NCBI GenBank assembly: GCA_021286645.1
Contig: JAJTBZ010000084.1
Coordinates: forward strand, 1-42,724
Direction of reading: 5' to 3'
Origin: Ignavibacteria bacterium
Lineage (GTDB): Bacteria; Bacteroidota; Ignavibacteria; Ignavibacteriales; Ignavibacteriaceae
Length of the DNA stretch: 42,724 nucleotides
Part shown: positions 1 to 8,118 of the stretch, one piece after another
Layout of the letters: each line of letters opens with the position of its first letter
Numbering within the stretch: the first letter of the stretch is position 1
The notes under the pieces: generated by a model
Database searches by the model: none
What the model was told of the DNA's origin: nothing
Seen by the model: the letters and a program-made list of their open reading frames with translations, nothing else
Position numbers and translations under genes: made by a program

Positions 1-791
1 AAACACATAACACACCTGCCGGTGTCAACCTGTTTTTCTTTACTGTTAATGCAGCCGGCTTTACAGGAGCGTTCACAAATGCCACAACCATTACATTTTG
101 TTTCATCAATACGTATCCTGTACCATGAGATTTTTCCCGCAATGGATAAGATAGCACCCACCGGACAAATCAAATTACAATAGCGCCGCCCTGCCCCCCA
201 GCTAAGTATAATGACAAAGAATAGTGTTATAGCAGGAATTATATATATAAGCAATGAAGGGTAACTCAACTTAACAGGTGTCAGTGAAAAGTTATGGTAG
301 CTATTTAGTACCGCAGATATACTATTGTTTACAATAAAGACTAATGGCTGCACAAATAAATGAATAAACCTTCCGGAAATACTATATGGATCAAGCAGCA
401 TTACGCCAGCAGCCTGGCCTAAGACAAATAGCGCGGCGGTAAGTATCAGAATTCCATACCATAATCGGTTGGAAGGCTTGCGGAATTTCCATCGAAGTTT
501 TTTCGTAATTCGCCCTTTGAGCCAAATAACCCCGTCCTGCATATAGCCTAACGGGCAGAGGAACGAACAATATAAACGGCCTCCGAGCAAAGTAACAGAA
601 ATAAGTATGATTAAAGATACCGCAGGTATAAGAAAGCCGCTTATCGCTCCCAACAAAGACGGGACTATTTGCGTGTATACTATTGTTTTCTTTACCGTTG
701 CCGGTAGCAGTTCGAAAGCATCCGCCGTAACAAATACAAAAACCACAAAGAAAAATGTAGAGAAAATCCTTCGGAAATATCTAAGCCGCAA
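1..791 (-). CDS. Membrane-bound 4Fe-4S polyferredoxin (NapH/CcoG-like), 3' end cut by window edge
   Basis: Reading the minus strand gives an open frame of about 263 codons that runs off the window. After a basic start (RLRYFRRIF) it has several hydrophobic segments. Two Cys-x3-Cys-Pro motifs (CSFLCPLG and CNLICPVG), typical of the Fer4_5 membrane polyferredoxin family, sit at the ends of membrane helices. A ferredoxin motif follows (CNGCGICERSCKAGC) and then the start of a second one (CVMC) at the edge. Such proteins pass electrons between the membrane and iron-sulfur partners. No ATG lies near the start; TTG at 791-789, nine bases after the stop of the upstream DUF362 gene, is the best choice and suggests translational coupling. 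The partner and electron donor are unknown. Confidence 0.8.
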   Translation of the reverse strand, partial: MRLRYFRRIFSTFFFVVFVFVTADAFELLPATVKKTIVYTQIVPSLLGAISGFLIPAVSLIILISVTLLGGRLYCSFLCPLGYMQDGVIWLKGRITKKLRWKFRKPSNRLWYGILILTAALFVLGQAAGVMLLDPYSISGRFIHLFVQPLVFIVNNSISAVLNSYHNFSLTPVKLSYPSLLIYIIPAITLFFVIILSWGAGRRYCNLICPVGAILSIAGKISWYRIRIDETKCNGCGICERSCKAGCINSKEKQVDTGRCVMC

Positions 792-799
792 TTCCCTGC

Positions 800-1708
800 C
801 TACATTGTTATTCGTTTAATCTGAAGCCGGCTCAGGTCTTTAGTTCCAACTTTCATTTTATCTGCTAACTGAATATAGTTAATGGAATCAGGATTAATAT
901 TCAGCATTTTGGCCGCTGCAGTATCGGCGGCTACAATATCTCTGCTTAAAATCATCGATTTCATTATTACTACATCACTGGCAGATACGCCTCGTGGGCC
1001 ATGATTCTTCATCACCGCGTATGCATCCACAATTGTAAGATCAGGCTTGCGATAGGTGCTGAAATCTGCTATACACTGGTGTAAATCGGACTTATGCCAG
1101 TACTCCCTGTCCCAAACTACTCCCATTAAGTTTTTCATTCCAATTGAGAGTTGTGTCGAAGAATGGTTTTTCAGGATGGGTACATTGATAAAAACATCGG
1201 CAGAAAGGATTAACTCATGCACTTTGGCATTTTTTAAAATCTGTCCCTTTGTACAGTTTATCTGATGATAATATGATTCAGCATTACCCGGAACAATTTT
1301 TCCTTTAGCGTCTTTTACTGCCTGTTCAATACCGCTGTTTTTATAGCAGCGCTTCCATACATCACAGGTATTATCGAAAACCAGAACTTCCTTCGCGCCG
1401 GCGGTATAGCAATGTTCTACAAGTCGGCGGATAAGTAACGGGTTGGTATTTGCCGCACGTTCCGGGGTAACATCCCAACCTATATTAGGCTTAATAACCA
1501 CAGTTTGATTTTTCTTCACGAAATTACGGATTCCGCCAAAAGCCTCCAGGCCGGCATCAAGCATTTTATCGGGCATTCCTCCCTTCAATGCAATCAAATC
1601 GTTTTGCTCAGGAAGGTAATTGGCGAGTGAAATTTTTCCAAATGTTGCGGCGGTCGGAATCAGTATCCCGGCTTTTAATGAGGTAGAAAGGAAATCTCTT
1701 CTTTTCAT
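800..1708 (-). CDS. DUF362 domain protein with twin-arginine signal
   Basis: 302 aa. The N-terminus has a twin-arginine motif (KRRDFLS) followed by a hydrophobic stretch to about residue 30, so it is probably exported folded by Tat. The body matches the DUF362 family: TVVIKPNIGWD near residue 70, a segment around VFDNTCDVW, and INVPILKNHSS with GMKNLMGVVWDREYWH. DUF362 proteins often accompany ferredoxin domains, and here the next gene is a membrane polyferredoxin nine bases downstream, so the two probably form one redox unit across the membrane. No ferredoxin motif is present in this protein itself. The substrate is unknown. The family call is firm, the function is not. Confidence 0.85.
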   Translation of the reverse strand: MKRRDFLSTSLKAGILIPTAATFGKISLANYLPEQNDLIALKGGMPDKMLDAGLEAFGGIRNFVKKNQTVVIKPNIGWDVTPERAANTNPLLIRRLVEHCYTAGAKEVLVFDNTCDVWKRCYKNSGIEQAVKDAKGKIVPGNAESYYHQINCTKGQILKNAKVHELILSADVFINVPILKNHSSTQLSIGMKNLMGVVWDREYWHKSDLHQCIADFSTYRKPDLTIVDAYAVMKNHGPRGVSASDVVIMKSMILSRDIVAADTAAAKMLNINPDSINYIQLADKMKVGTKDLSRLQIKRITM

Positions 1709-1829
1709 AATTACATCCGTAATTCAAATAAAAAAAACAGAAGATTAGCGGTATTGCCCCGGATAGAAAACTACGTAATCAATACCAGCAGCAGGAAACT
1801 TATCCCGCTGCTGGCAAAAATAACAAAAT

Positions 1830-2561
1830 TTATCGAACCAACATCATTTTTCGGGTAATTCTTTGACCATTAGCCTGGAGAGTGTAATAGTATAATCCCG
1901 AGGGAAGATTCTTAGCATTAAAACTAACAGAATGAGAACCTGCGGATTGAATTCCATGAACCAACGTTGTTATTTCCTGACCAACTATATTGCTTACAAC
2001 AAGAGATACCATTCCGCTTGAGGCTGTTTGATATGATATTACTGTTGAAGGGTTAAAAGGATTCGGGTAGTTTTGTTCCAGTTTCATCGAGTGCGCAGTT
2101 ACATGACCATCATTAACTGCTACGGGAACTATCGCGAGGAAATCGACACTGACACTGTCTGAAGGTTTTGCATCGTTCCGCGCCACAATTCGAATTTTTC
2201 CCTGCCCGGGGTCTGCCAGCGGGCTGACATGCAAGGAGAATTCACGGGTTTCGCCAGGATTCAGCGGTGTGCTTCCAAATGCCTTGGTAGTCGCAATGCT
2301 GTCTTTGAATGGCGAAAAACATAGCCCGAGACACATGGATGAGGTCCAGTTGGCTGTGGGCATATTATTTAGTCTGCGAATTATCGTAACAGTAACCTGT
2401 TGAGTCGTGTTATTCTTCAGTTCAACAATAAATGGAATATCGTTACCCAGCGTGCCACTTTGGGTAGTACTTTGCGGTACAAACGCGATTGAACTTTGAG
2501 AATATAAAAAAACAGAACACCCCAGGAAGAGAAAGAGAAGTAAAGCTTTTTGCATATTCAT
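1830..2561 (-). CDS. Small secreted protein with T9SS type A sorting domain
   Basis: Up to 243 aa. A signal peptide covers about residues 1-21 (hydrophobic core LLLFLFLGCSVFL, cleavage near YSQ). Residues 25-145 look like a beta-rich immunoglobulin-type domain with no motif I recognise; a CLGLC pair may form a disulfide. The last 80 residues are a T9SS C-terminal domain: LEQNYPNPFNPSTVISY, then VSNIVGQE, LPSGLYYY and a basic KMMLVR end. The protein is therefore expected to cross the outer membrane by T9SS and be attached to the surface or released. ATG at 2555 has better spacing to AAAGG than the ATG at 2561. It is monocistronic. An imperfect inverted repeat (CCAGCAGC ... GCTGCTGG, about 1788-1814) lies downstream but lacks a clear U-run. 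Confidence 0.85.
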   Translation of the reverse strand: MNMQKALLLFLFLGCSVFLYSQSSIAFVPQSTTQSGTLGNDIPFIVELKNNTTQQVTVTIIRRLNNMPTANWTSSMCLGLCFSPFKDSIATTKAFGSTPLNPGETREFSLHVSPLADPGQGKIRIVARNDAKPSDSVSVDFLAIVPVAVNDGHVTAHSMKLEQNYPNPFNPSTVISYQTASSGMVSLVVSNIVGQEITTLVHGIQSAGSHSVSFNAKNLPSGLYYYTLQANGQRITRKMMLVR

Positions 2562-2757
2562 TGGCCTTTTGTGAGTGAATAATTGACCTTATAAAATAAG
2601 GAAAACTCTCAATATTTTTCCAGTTCTTTTTTTCCCTCTCCCGTTTCGCATTTGGCTGCTCTCTCTGCTCGTATTAGACATCCCAAATTCTCCAATTAAT
2701 TATTAAGCGTTTATTGTATATTGCACTTAAAAATAGCGATGAAAATTCAGGGACTGC

Positions 2758-3882
2758 ATGAAGCTCACTCTCAATTCTAACACTGTTCGGACATATAGTT
2801 ATTATATTACCATTTTTTTTATTGCCCTGGTTTATTTCGGTACGCAATGCAAACCGGAATATAATTGGGACCTGCTCCCCTACACCGGAGCGGTGCTGGC
2901 TTTCGATGGCTTAAATGATTCATTAATGATGGAACGGAGCTATGAATTAGCAAAGAAAGAACTGCCTGCTGTAACCTATCAAAATTTAATACACGGTGAA
3001 TATCGGGATAGAATCGCACATTCTCCCGCCCTTTTCCATGAACGGGTTAAAATAGCAACTACCCGCCCTCTGTACGTAACAATACAGTTCATCCTTGCCC
3101 ATATTGGCTTTTCGATTATACAGGCAGGCATAGTAATTTCCGGGGCCTCTTGCGTTGCAATATTTCTGCTATTATTTTATTGGTTATACGAGAATTATCG
3201 GCCACTGCCGGCTTTGGCACTTACAATATTCATAGCCTGGTTTTTCCATCTCCGTGAATTGGCACAACTCTCTACTCCCGATGGGCTGAACGGTTTGTTC
3301 GTATTGTTGTTTTGCTATTATTTGCTTAAAAGAAACGAGTCAGCCATATATGGAACTATGCTCGCGGGAATTCTTACCAGATATGAATCGGCATTGGTAT
3401 TCATTATTGTGTTCATTTCTTTTATTATCGCGAATCGCAAATCTGCCCCTGTCGGCAAAGAAATGCTATGGCGATTTATATTTTCTGTCTTTTCCGGAAT
3501 AGCAATGGTATCTATCTTTTCAGGTATGTACCCTTTTGATATGGTAAAAGAACATTTATTTCTGGGCAGCTTTTCTGGGGGCCCTTTAGTTAGCGGTGAA
3601 TCATATACGCGACTCATGTTTTCGTTGCTGGCGGCGGGTTTGGGCAGTATCTATTTATACAAATGGTATATTCCACTTGCCTTCATGCAAATCTATATTC
3701 GCAAGGTAGTACCTGGCTCGAAATCAGAATTTTTTATAGCCGAAGGAATTTGGTTGGCACTGGGAATTCGGTTTATTTTATTTCCTAACGCGGAAGCCCG
3801 TTTTTATATAATTCCGCTGATTGCAATTACAATGGTGTTATTGCACGCGTTAAAAGACAAATTTACCAGGCTGAGGAAATAA
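2758..3882 (+). CDS. Polytopic inner-membrane protein, possibly GT-C-like
   Basis: 374 aa with about eight to nine hydrophobic segments. The first helix (residues 13-30) is followed by a long extracytoplasmic loop of about 80 residues that contains acidic positions (NWDLLPY, FDGLND) and then regularly spaced helices. This layout resembles GT-C glycosyltransferases, in which an acidic residue in the first loop is catalytic, but I cannot see a diagnostic motif. It is equally fair to call it an uncharacterised membrane protein. It stands alone, divergent from the T9SS cargo gene upstream and convergent with the ribosomal operon. AGGGA four bases before the ATG supports the start. Confidence 0.7.
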   Translation: MKLTLNSNTVRTYSYYITIFFIALVYFGTQCKPEYNWDLLPYTGAVLAFDGLNDSLMMERSYELAKKELPAVTYQNLIHGEYRDRIAHSPALFHERVKIATTRPLYVTIQFILAHIGFSIIQAGIVISGASCVAIFLLLFYWLYENYRPLPALALTIFIAWFFHLRELAQLSTPDGLNGLFVLLFCYYLLKRNESAIYGTMLAGILTRYESALVFIIVFISFIIANRKSAPVGKEMLWRFIFSVFSGIAMVSIFSGMYPFDMVKEHLFLGSFSGGPLVSGESYTRLMFSLLAAGLGSIYLYKWYIPLAFMQIYIRKVVPGSKSEFFIAEGIWLALGIRFILFPNAEARFYIIPLIAITMVLLHALKDKFTRLRK

Positions 3883-3884
3883 AA

Positions 3885-3909
3885 AAGGCTACCCGGAGTG
3901 GATAGCCTT
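3885..3909 (-). terminator. Terminator of the prs-rplI operon
   Basis: A seven-base stem (AAGGCTA / TAGCCTT) with some further G-C pairing in the loop lies between the convergent ends of the membrane-protein gene and rplI. On the minus strand it is followed by a U-rich tract (TTTTTTATTT), as expected for an intrinsic terminator of the rplI operon. On the plus strand there is no U-run, so read-through protection in that direction is weaker. Confidence 0.75.
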
Positions 3910-3938
3910 ATCGGTTAGTAATTTATTACCCGAAGTAA

Positions 3939-4385
3939 TTATGCTTTAACTACCCAAACTTTAATCTGGGTAGAAACAGAAGCATGCAACTTAACAGGAA
4001 CTGAATAGATACCGAGCGCTTTAATAGGCTCATCTAATTCAAATTTCCGTTTATCAAGGTCAAAGCCTTTAGCTTTTAATTCATCGGCAATCATCTGAGT
4101 AGTAACGGTTCCGAATAATTTATCTTCTTCACCTACCTGAACAGCAATCTGCAGTTGAACTGACTGAAGCTCACCGGAAAGTTTCTGAGCAGCCTGAATT
4201 TCACGCTGCCGAACTTTTTCGATTTGTTTCTTTTCTTCTTCGAGAGCCTGGATGTTACCCTGTGAAGCGAGATACGCGTATTTTCTGGGGATTAAGTAAT
4301 TACGGGCGTATCCATCTTTTACGTTTACAACTTGCCCAACTTCACCTAATGATTCAATATTCTGTCTTAAAATAACTTTCATCAT
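3939..4385 (-). CDS. rplI: 50S ribosomal protein L9
   Basis: 148 aa, the usual length. The N-terminal RNA-binding domain carries the family pattern (VILRQNIESLGEVGQVVNVK, then DGYARNYLIPRKYA), followed by a long charged connecting helix (about residues 45-75) and a C-terminal domain. L9 binds 23S rRNA at the base of the L1 stalk and helps to limit frameshifting. Two ATG codons are adjacent (4385 and 4382); AAAGGA is at good distance from both. It is the last gene of the operon, directly after rpsR, as in many bacteria, and is followed by a terminator. Confidence 0.97.
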   Translation of the reverse strand: MMKVILRQNIESLGEVGQVVNVKDGYARNYLIPRKYAYLASQGNIQALEEEKKQIEKVRQREIQAAQKLSGELQSVQLQIAVQVGEEDKLFGTVTTQMIADELKAKGFDLDKRKFELDEPIKALGIYSVPVKLHASVSTQIKVWVVKA

Positions 4386-4402
4386 GAGAGTATTCCTTTC
4401 GC

Positions 4403-4633
4403 TTAGCGGATATTGTCTGAAACGTATGGTAACAATGCCATGTGGCGTGCACGCTTAATAGCAAGCGAGAGTTCGCGCTGATAAGGAGCGCTTGTACCGG
4501 TAATTCTCTTAGGAATAATTTTTCCTTGTTCGGAAACGAAACGCTGTAACAATTTAACGTCTTTATAATCGATGTATTTAATACCTAATTCTGTAAATCT
4601 GCAAACCTTTTTAGATTTCATAAGGGTTTTCAT
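4403..4633 (-). CDS. rpsR: 30S ribosomal protein S18
   Basis: 76 aa. The sequence has the S18 pattern: a basic N-terminus, [39 protein letters not shown], and [11 protein letters not shown]18 forms a dimer with S6 in the platform of the small subunit. An ATG at 4639 in the same frame is only two bases from AGGA, whereas the ATG at 4633 is eight bases from it, so I chose 4633. The gene lies between ssb and rplI, the classic rpsF-ssb-rpsR-rplI order. A single cysteine (VCRF) is present instead of a zinc-binding set. Confidence 0.96.
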   Translation of the reverse strand: MKTLMKSKKVCRFTELGIKYIDYKDVKLLQRFVSEQGKIIPKRITGTSAPYQRELSLAIKRARHMALLPYVSDNIR

Positions 4634-4651
4634 ATGCATCTTCCTGATATA

Positions 4652-5179
4652 TTAGTTGGAAACTTGTGAATTATTTTTTTCTTTATCAACCGCTGATAAA
4701 GTTAAAGCAGAATCGGATCCGCGCAAGAGTTCACTTTCTTCGGGGGTAAGATATTTATCAAATCCCTGATCTTCAAACATAGAAGAATCATCCTCGAAAA
4801 AAGTAGCTTCGTCTTCACCATTCTGTTCTTTGAAACGCTTGCTGAGGAACTGAATACGACGGGCTTTAATTTCCACAATGTGGCGCCCGTTCCCGGAATC
4901 TGATTTCCAGGTTCTGCTCTGGAGCTCACCGTCAACCAATACGGCCGACCCCTTAATAAGGCGGTCTCGGCAGCTTTCTGCCAGTTTATTCCAGGCCACC
5001 ACGCCAATAAAACATACATCTTCCTGCCACTGGTTATTTCCATCGCGGTATTTACGGTTTGAAGCAAGCGTAAAATTTACCACGGGTGAACCATTGGTTG
5101 TAGTTCTATAGAGCGGATCGCGGGTTAAATTACCGGCAATCATTACGTAGTTAATTCCAGGCATTTTTAATTCAGCCAT
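4652..5179 (-). CDS. ssb: Single-stranded DNA-binding protein
   Basis: 175 aa. Residues 8 to about 110 are an OB-fold of the SSB type: GINYVMIAGNLTRDPLYR, SPVVNFTLASNRKYRDG, VAWNKLAESCRDRLIKGS and VDGELQSRTW. SSB coats single-stranded DNA during replication and repair. The C-terminal third is acidic and flexible (DEATFFEDDSSMFEDQGFD), but the protein ends in NNSQVSN and lacks the usual acidic DDDIPF-like tip that recruits partner proteins. The start is ATG at 5179, seven bases from GGAGG; an in-frame TTG at 5182 is less likely. Co-transcription with rpsF and rpsR is standard. Confidence 0.93.
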   Translation of the reverse strand: MAELKMPGINYVMIAGNLTRDPLYRTTTNGSPVVNFTLASNRKYRDGNNQWQEDVCFIGVVAWNKLAESCRDRLIKGSAVLVDGELQSRTWKSDSGNGRHIVEIKARRIQFLSKRFKEQNGEDEATFFEDDSSMFEDQGFDKYLTPEESELLRGSDSALTLSAVDKEKNNSQVSN

Positions 5180-5200
5180 CAACGAACCTCCATCTCAGTC

Positions 5201-5626
5201 TTAGTTAGCAACTTCCGGAGTGCTCGCTGTTTCGGCAGCAGGTTGAGCAGCTTCAGCAGCTTTTTCTGCCTCAGCTTCTGCTAATTTTGCAGCCGCAGCT
5301 TTTTGTTCCTGATCAAAAATGCTTTCGAGAGCGAGCTTTGAAAGCTTAATGGTAAGGAAACGAAGGATGGATTCATCGAGACGGTAGATTCTTTCGATCT
5401 GAGCGATAGCCGCAACCGGTCCCTCAAAACGGAAGATTACGTAGTAACCAACTTTGCATTTTTTAATGGTATATGCCAAACGTTTTCTGCCCCATAAGTC
5501 GACATTTACTAAAGTACAACCGTTCTGTACGATTGCATCTTTCAGTTTGGCAACGATAGCATCGATCTGCTGATCTTCAAGCGAGGCATTGATAATAACC
5601 GCGCTTTCATAATGATTATTTCTCAT
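5201..5626 (-). CDS. rpsF: 30S ribosomal protein S6
   Basis: 141 aa. The first 100 residues match S6 (NHYESAVIINASLEDQQ, GRKRLAYTIKKCKVGYYVIF, IERIYRLDESILRFLTIKL). S6 binds S18 and 16S rRNA in the platform. The last 35 residues are an Ala/Glu-rich tail, longer than in E. coli. GGAG lies seven bases before the ATG and is part of a possible leader hairpin (see 5632-5671), which would give feedback control by S6:S18. The gap of 66 bases to pth is the longest inside the operon and holds that hairpin. Confidence 0.96.
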   Translation of the reverse strand: MRNNHYESAVIINASLEDQQIDAIVAKLKDAIVQNGCTLVNVDLWGRKRLAYTIKKCKVGYYVIFRFEGPVAAIAQIERIYRLDESILRFLTIKLSKLALESIFDQEQKAAAAKLAEAEAEKAAEAAQPAAETASTPEVAN

Positions 5627-5631
5627 TCAAT

Positions 5632-5671
5632 TGCTCCTTTGGACTTTCGGCCCCCGTTAGCAACGGGAGCA
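5632..5671 (-). promoter_or_regulatory. Possible S6:S18-type autoregulatory leader hairpin of rpsF
   Basis: On the minus strand UGCUCC (5671-5666) can pair perfectly with GGAGCA (5637-5632), which contains the Shine-Dalgarno sequence of rpsF. Inside is a short alternative hairpin CCCGUU-GCU-AACGGG. The unpaired 3' part contains CCGAAAG. Known S6:S18 leaders have a hairpin with a bulged CCG that imitates the 16S rRNA site and lies just before rpsF. Position and CCG agree, but I have not matched the full consensus. Confidence 0.4.
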
Positions 5672-5692
5672 GGTTTCACAATATTGTTAATT

Positions 5693-6376
5693 TTAATCGT
5701 TTACTATATCCGGATCCGCCTTTGCATTTGCATCAGCGCCGGATTCTGCCGCAGGGTTTTCCCCGGCAGTTTGTTCTTTGGAATCCGGTGCATCAACCGG
5801 TTTGGCAACATCTTTCATTTTGCTGTTTTCATCCAGCATTTGCTTTACGCCGCCTGCCAGAAATGCACGCACCAAAGCTTCACATGTATCAAATGTGGTG
5901 CCCAGGTCCTGAAATTCATCATACGAAAGTTTTCCAAGAACGAACTGAGCCATTTTCCCTTTATCAAAGTCGCCGCCGATACCAATTCGCAAACGAGGGA
6001 ACTGGTTGGTATTGAGATGATAAATGAGCGAATAAATGCCATTGTGCCCGCCATGGCTACCGCCGAACCTGATCCGAATATCGGCCATTGGCAGATTCAG
6101 ATCATCATAGATAACAAGTATCTCTTGCGTTTTCAGATTAAATTGCTGCTGAAATTGAGCAACAGCGCTGCCGGAATTATTCACGAACGTGGTCGGTTTT
6201 ATCAGAACAAACGGGTTCCCATCGATTGAACCTTCAGCCTGATAATAGTCGAAACGCGATGGTGATAAGGAAACGCCGTACTTTTCAGCGAGATAATCCA
6301 CAAACATAAAACCAACGTTATGTCTGGTGAGTTGATATCTACCCCCTGGGTTACCTAATCCGATGATAGCTCGCAA
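5693..6376 (-). CDS. pth: Peptidyl-tRNA hydrolase
   Basis: 227 aa. The enzyme frees tRNA from peptidyl-tRNA that dropped off the ribosome. Key residues are visible: Asn9 in GLGNPGGRY, catalytic His19 in TRHNVGFMF, the VIYDDLNLP segment with the conserved Asp near residue 93, and GGSHGGHNGI. The core ends near residue 187; the remaining 40 residues form an acidic, Ala/Pro/Asp-rich tail not seen in the short E. coli enzyme. It lies six bases after rplY, a pairing found in many bacteria. Confidence 0.95.
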   Translation of the reverse strand: MRAIIGLGNPGGRYQLTRHNVGFMFVDYLAEKYGVSLSPSRFDYYQAEGSIDGNPFVLIKPTTFVNNSGSAVAQFQQQFNLKTQEILVIYDDLNLPMADIRIRFGGSHGGHNGIYSLIYHLNTNQFPRLRIGIGGDFDKGKMAQFVLGKLSYDEFQDLGTTFDTCEALVRAFLAGGVKQMLDENSKMKDVAKPVDAPDSKEQTAGENPAAESGADANAKADPDIVND

Positions 6377-6382
6377 TGCGTT

Positions 6383-7012
6383 TTACTCTTCAGTTTGTTT
6401 TTCTTTACCTTTAGCAATCACTTCGGGTTCGGTTCTGCCTTCACCGTCTGCGGCTTCTTCAGCACTGCGAGGATGTGATACAGAAACAACAACTGTTTCC
6501 GGTGTATGCAAGATTTCAGCGCCGGCAATTTTCAGATCGCTTACGTGAACTGCATGGCCCATGCCTAAAGCAGTAACGTCAACTTCTACATGTTCCGGAA
6601 TGTCTGAAGGTAAACATTCAATTTTGATTTTGTGCAGGAATTGCTGCAACAGGCCGCCATCACGAACACCAATAGAGCTGCCCGTAATAACAACCGGAAT
6701 TTCGATTTCCAACTTCTCACCTGAAACGAGTCCCTGTAAATCAAAATGAATTACACGGTCGGTAACAGGATCGAACTGGATATCTTTGATAACACAATCC
6801 ACCTGAGTGCCGTTATCCAACTGCAAATTGATCACGTGACTTTCTGCAGTGAAAACGAGTGGATTGATCGAATTTTCGAGAACAGTAACCGGTATTGGTT
6901 CTACGGTTTTTGCGTAGAGAATGCCAGGAACTTTCCCGTTTCTGCGAAGTTGGCCGCGTCCCGATTTGGAAAATTCGGTCCGGACCGAGGCTTGCAAAAC
7001 AACTTTTTCCAT
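6383..7012 (-). CDS. rplY: 50S ribosomal protein L25 (long Ctc/TL5 form)
   Basis: 209 aa, the two-domain form of L25 rather than the 94-residue E. coli form. The N-terminal 5S rRNA-binding domain has the family signatures (GRGQLRRNGKVPGILYAK; VIKDIQFDPVTDRVIHFDLQ). The second beta-rich domain follows (EIPVVITGSSIGVRDGGLLQQ; LPSDIPEHVEVDVTAL). A charged low-complexity tail of about 30 residues closes the protein. AGGAG lies about nine bases before the ATG. It sits between prs and pth. Confidence 0.95.
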   Translation of the reverse strand: MEKVVLQASVRTEFSKSGRGQLRRNGKVPGILYAKTVEPIPVTVLENSINPLVFTAESHVINLQLDNGTQVDCVIKDIQFDPVTDRVIHFDLQGLVSGEKLEIEIPVVITGSSIGVRDGGLLQQFLHKIKIECLPSDIPEHVEVDVTALGMGHAVHVSDLKIAGAEILHTPETVVVSVSHPRSAEEAADGEGRTEPEVIAKGKEKQTEE

Positions 7013-7037
7013 TCTGTGTCTACTCCTAAGTAATAAA

Positions 7038-7976
7038 TTAACCTTTATCTATATCGAATAGCGTACTGACAGATTCGTTAAAATGAGTTCTCCGAATTGC
7101 TTCTGCGAATAACTCAGCCGATGAAACGATCTCTATCTTGCTAAATTTTTTCTCATCTGTTAATGCTACCGTATCGGTAACAAACAATTTCGTAAGCGCG
7201 CTGTTCTCTAACCGCTCTACCGCCGGCCCCGATAAAATCGGGTGTGTAATCGCGGCATAAATTGAAAGAGCGCCTCGCTCCTTAAGTGCTTGTATTGCAT
7301 TAACCAACGTACCCGCGGTATCTACTAAATCATCTACCAACAGAACATCTTTTCCTTCTACCGAACCGATAATATTTACCACTTCGGCAATATTTGGCTT
7401 GGGCCTGCGCTTATCGATTACTACCAACCCGCCGCCTAACCGCCGCGCGTATGCACGCGACATTTTTATACTTCCGACATCGGGAGATACGACAGCCAGA
7501 TTACTACTCAGGCCGTTTAATCGATTAAGAAAGATCGATGAACCATATAAATGATCTAACGGTATGTCAAAGAAACCTTGTATTTGTGACGCGTGTAAAT
7601 CCATCGTTATCACGCGGTCAGCACCCGCTTTCGTTATTAGATTCGCTATTAACTTGGCGGTTATTGAAACCCGTGGCTGATCCTTACGATCCTGCCGGGC
7701 ATAACCAAAATATGGTATAACGGCAGTAATTCGCTTGGCCGATGAACGCTTTGCTGCGTCTATCATTATCAACAATTCCATCAGGTTTTCTGCCGGCTGA
7801 TTTGTGCTCTGTACTAAAAAAACTTCACATCCGCGAAGGTTCTCTCCGTATTTCACCCAAATTTCGCCGTCACTAAATCTTTTAGATTCCATTTGCCCTA
7901 AGGGTATTTCGAGATGAGATACGATTTTCCGGGCTAACTCTGCGTTAGAACTACCTGAAAATACTTTAAAACTCAC
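7038..7976 (-). CDS. prs: Ribose-phosphate pyrophosphokinase (PRPP synthetase)
   Basis: 312 aa, the normal class I length. It makes PRPP from ribose 5-phosphate and ATP for nucleotide, His, Trp and NAD synthesis. Motifs in order: FSDGEIWVKYGENLRG, IPYFGYARQDRK (ATP site), ITMDLHASQIQGFFDIPLDH, SPDVGSIKMSRAYA and the PRPP loop VLLVDDLVDTAGTL. The start codon is GTG at 7976, six bases after AAAGG; there is no competing ATG. It is the first gene of the translation operon and has a well-formed promoter about 40 bases upstream. Confidence 0.97.
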   Translation of the reverse strand: MSFKVFSGSSNAELARKIVSHLEIPLGQMESKRFSDGEIWVKYGENLRGCEVFLVQSTNQPAENLMELLIMIDAAKRSSAKRITAVIPYFGYARQDRKDQPRVSITAKLIANLITKAGADRVITMDLHASQIQGFFDIPLDHLYGSSIFLNRLNGLSSNLAVVSPDVGSIKMSRAYARRLGGGLVVIDKRRPKPNIAEVVNIIGSVEGKDVLLVDDLVDTAGTLVNAIQALKERGALSIYAAITHPILSGPAVERLENSALTKLFVTDTVALTDEKKFSKIEIVSSAELFAEAIRRTHFNESVSTLFDIDKG

Positions 7977-8012
7977 TTGAAACCTTTTCTAGTTTTCTAA
8001 AAAATCAGACCT

Positions 8013-8044
8013 TAAATATACTGTTTTCTTTCAGAGAAATCAAA
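8013..8044 (-). promoter_or_regulatory. Promoter of the prs operon (Bacteroidota type)
   Basis: On the minus strand TTTG (8044-8041) is followed after 20 bases by TATATTTA (8020-8013), close to the Bacteroidota -33/-7 pattern TTTG-N19/20-TAnnTTTG. It would give a short leader of about 30 bases before the GTG start of prs. Confidence 0.55.
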
Positions 8045-8118
8045 ATTAATAAAAAAGATGCGATTTTGAAGTTTTTTTACCCTCAGGGGAAATTCCGGCT
8101 CTTGTGCTAATCGTTATA

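Noticed and set aside
5612-6229. 205-codon plus-strand frame opposite pth and the rpsF leader
   Set aside because: It lies wholly over pth, whose motifs are complete, and its protein shows no family pattern.
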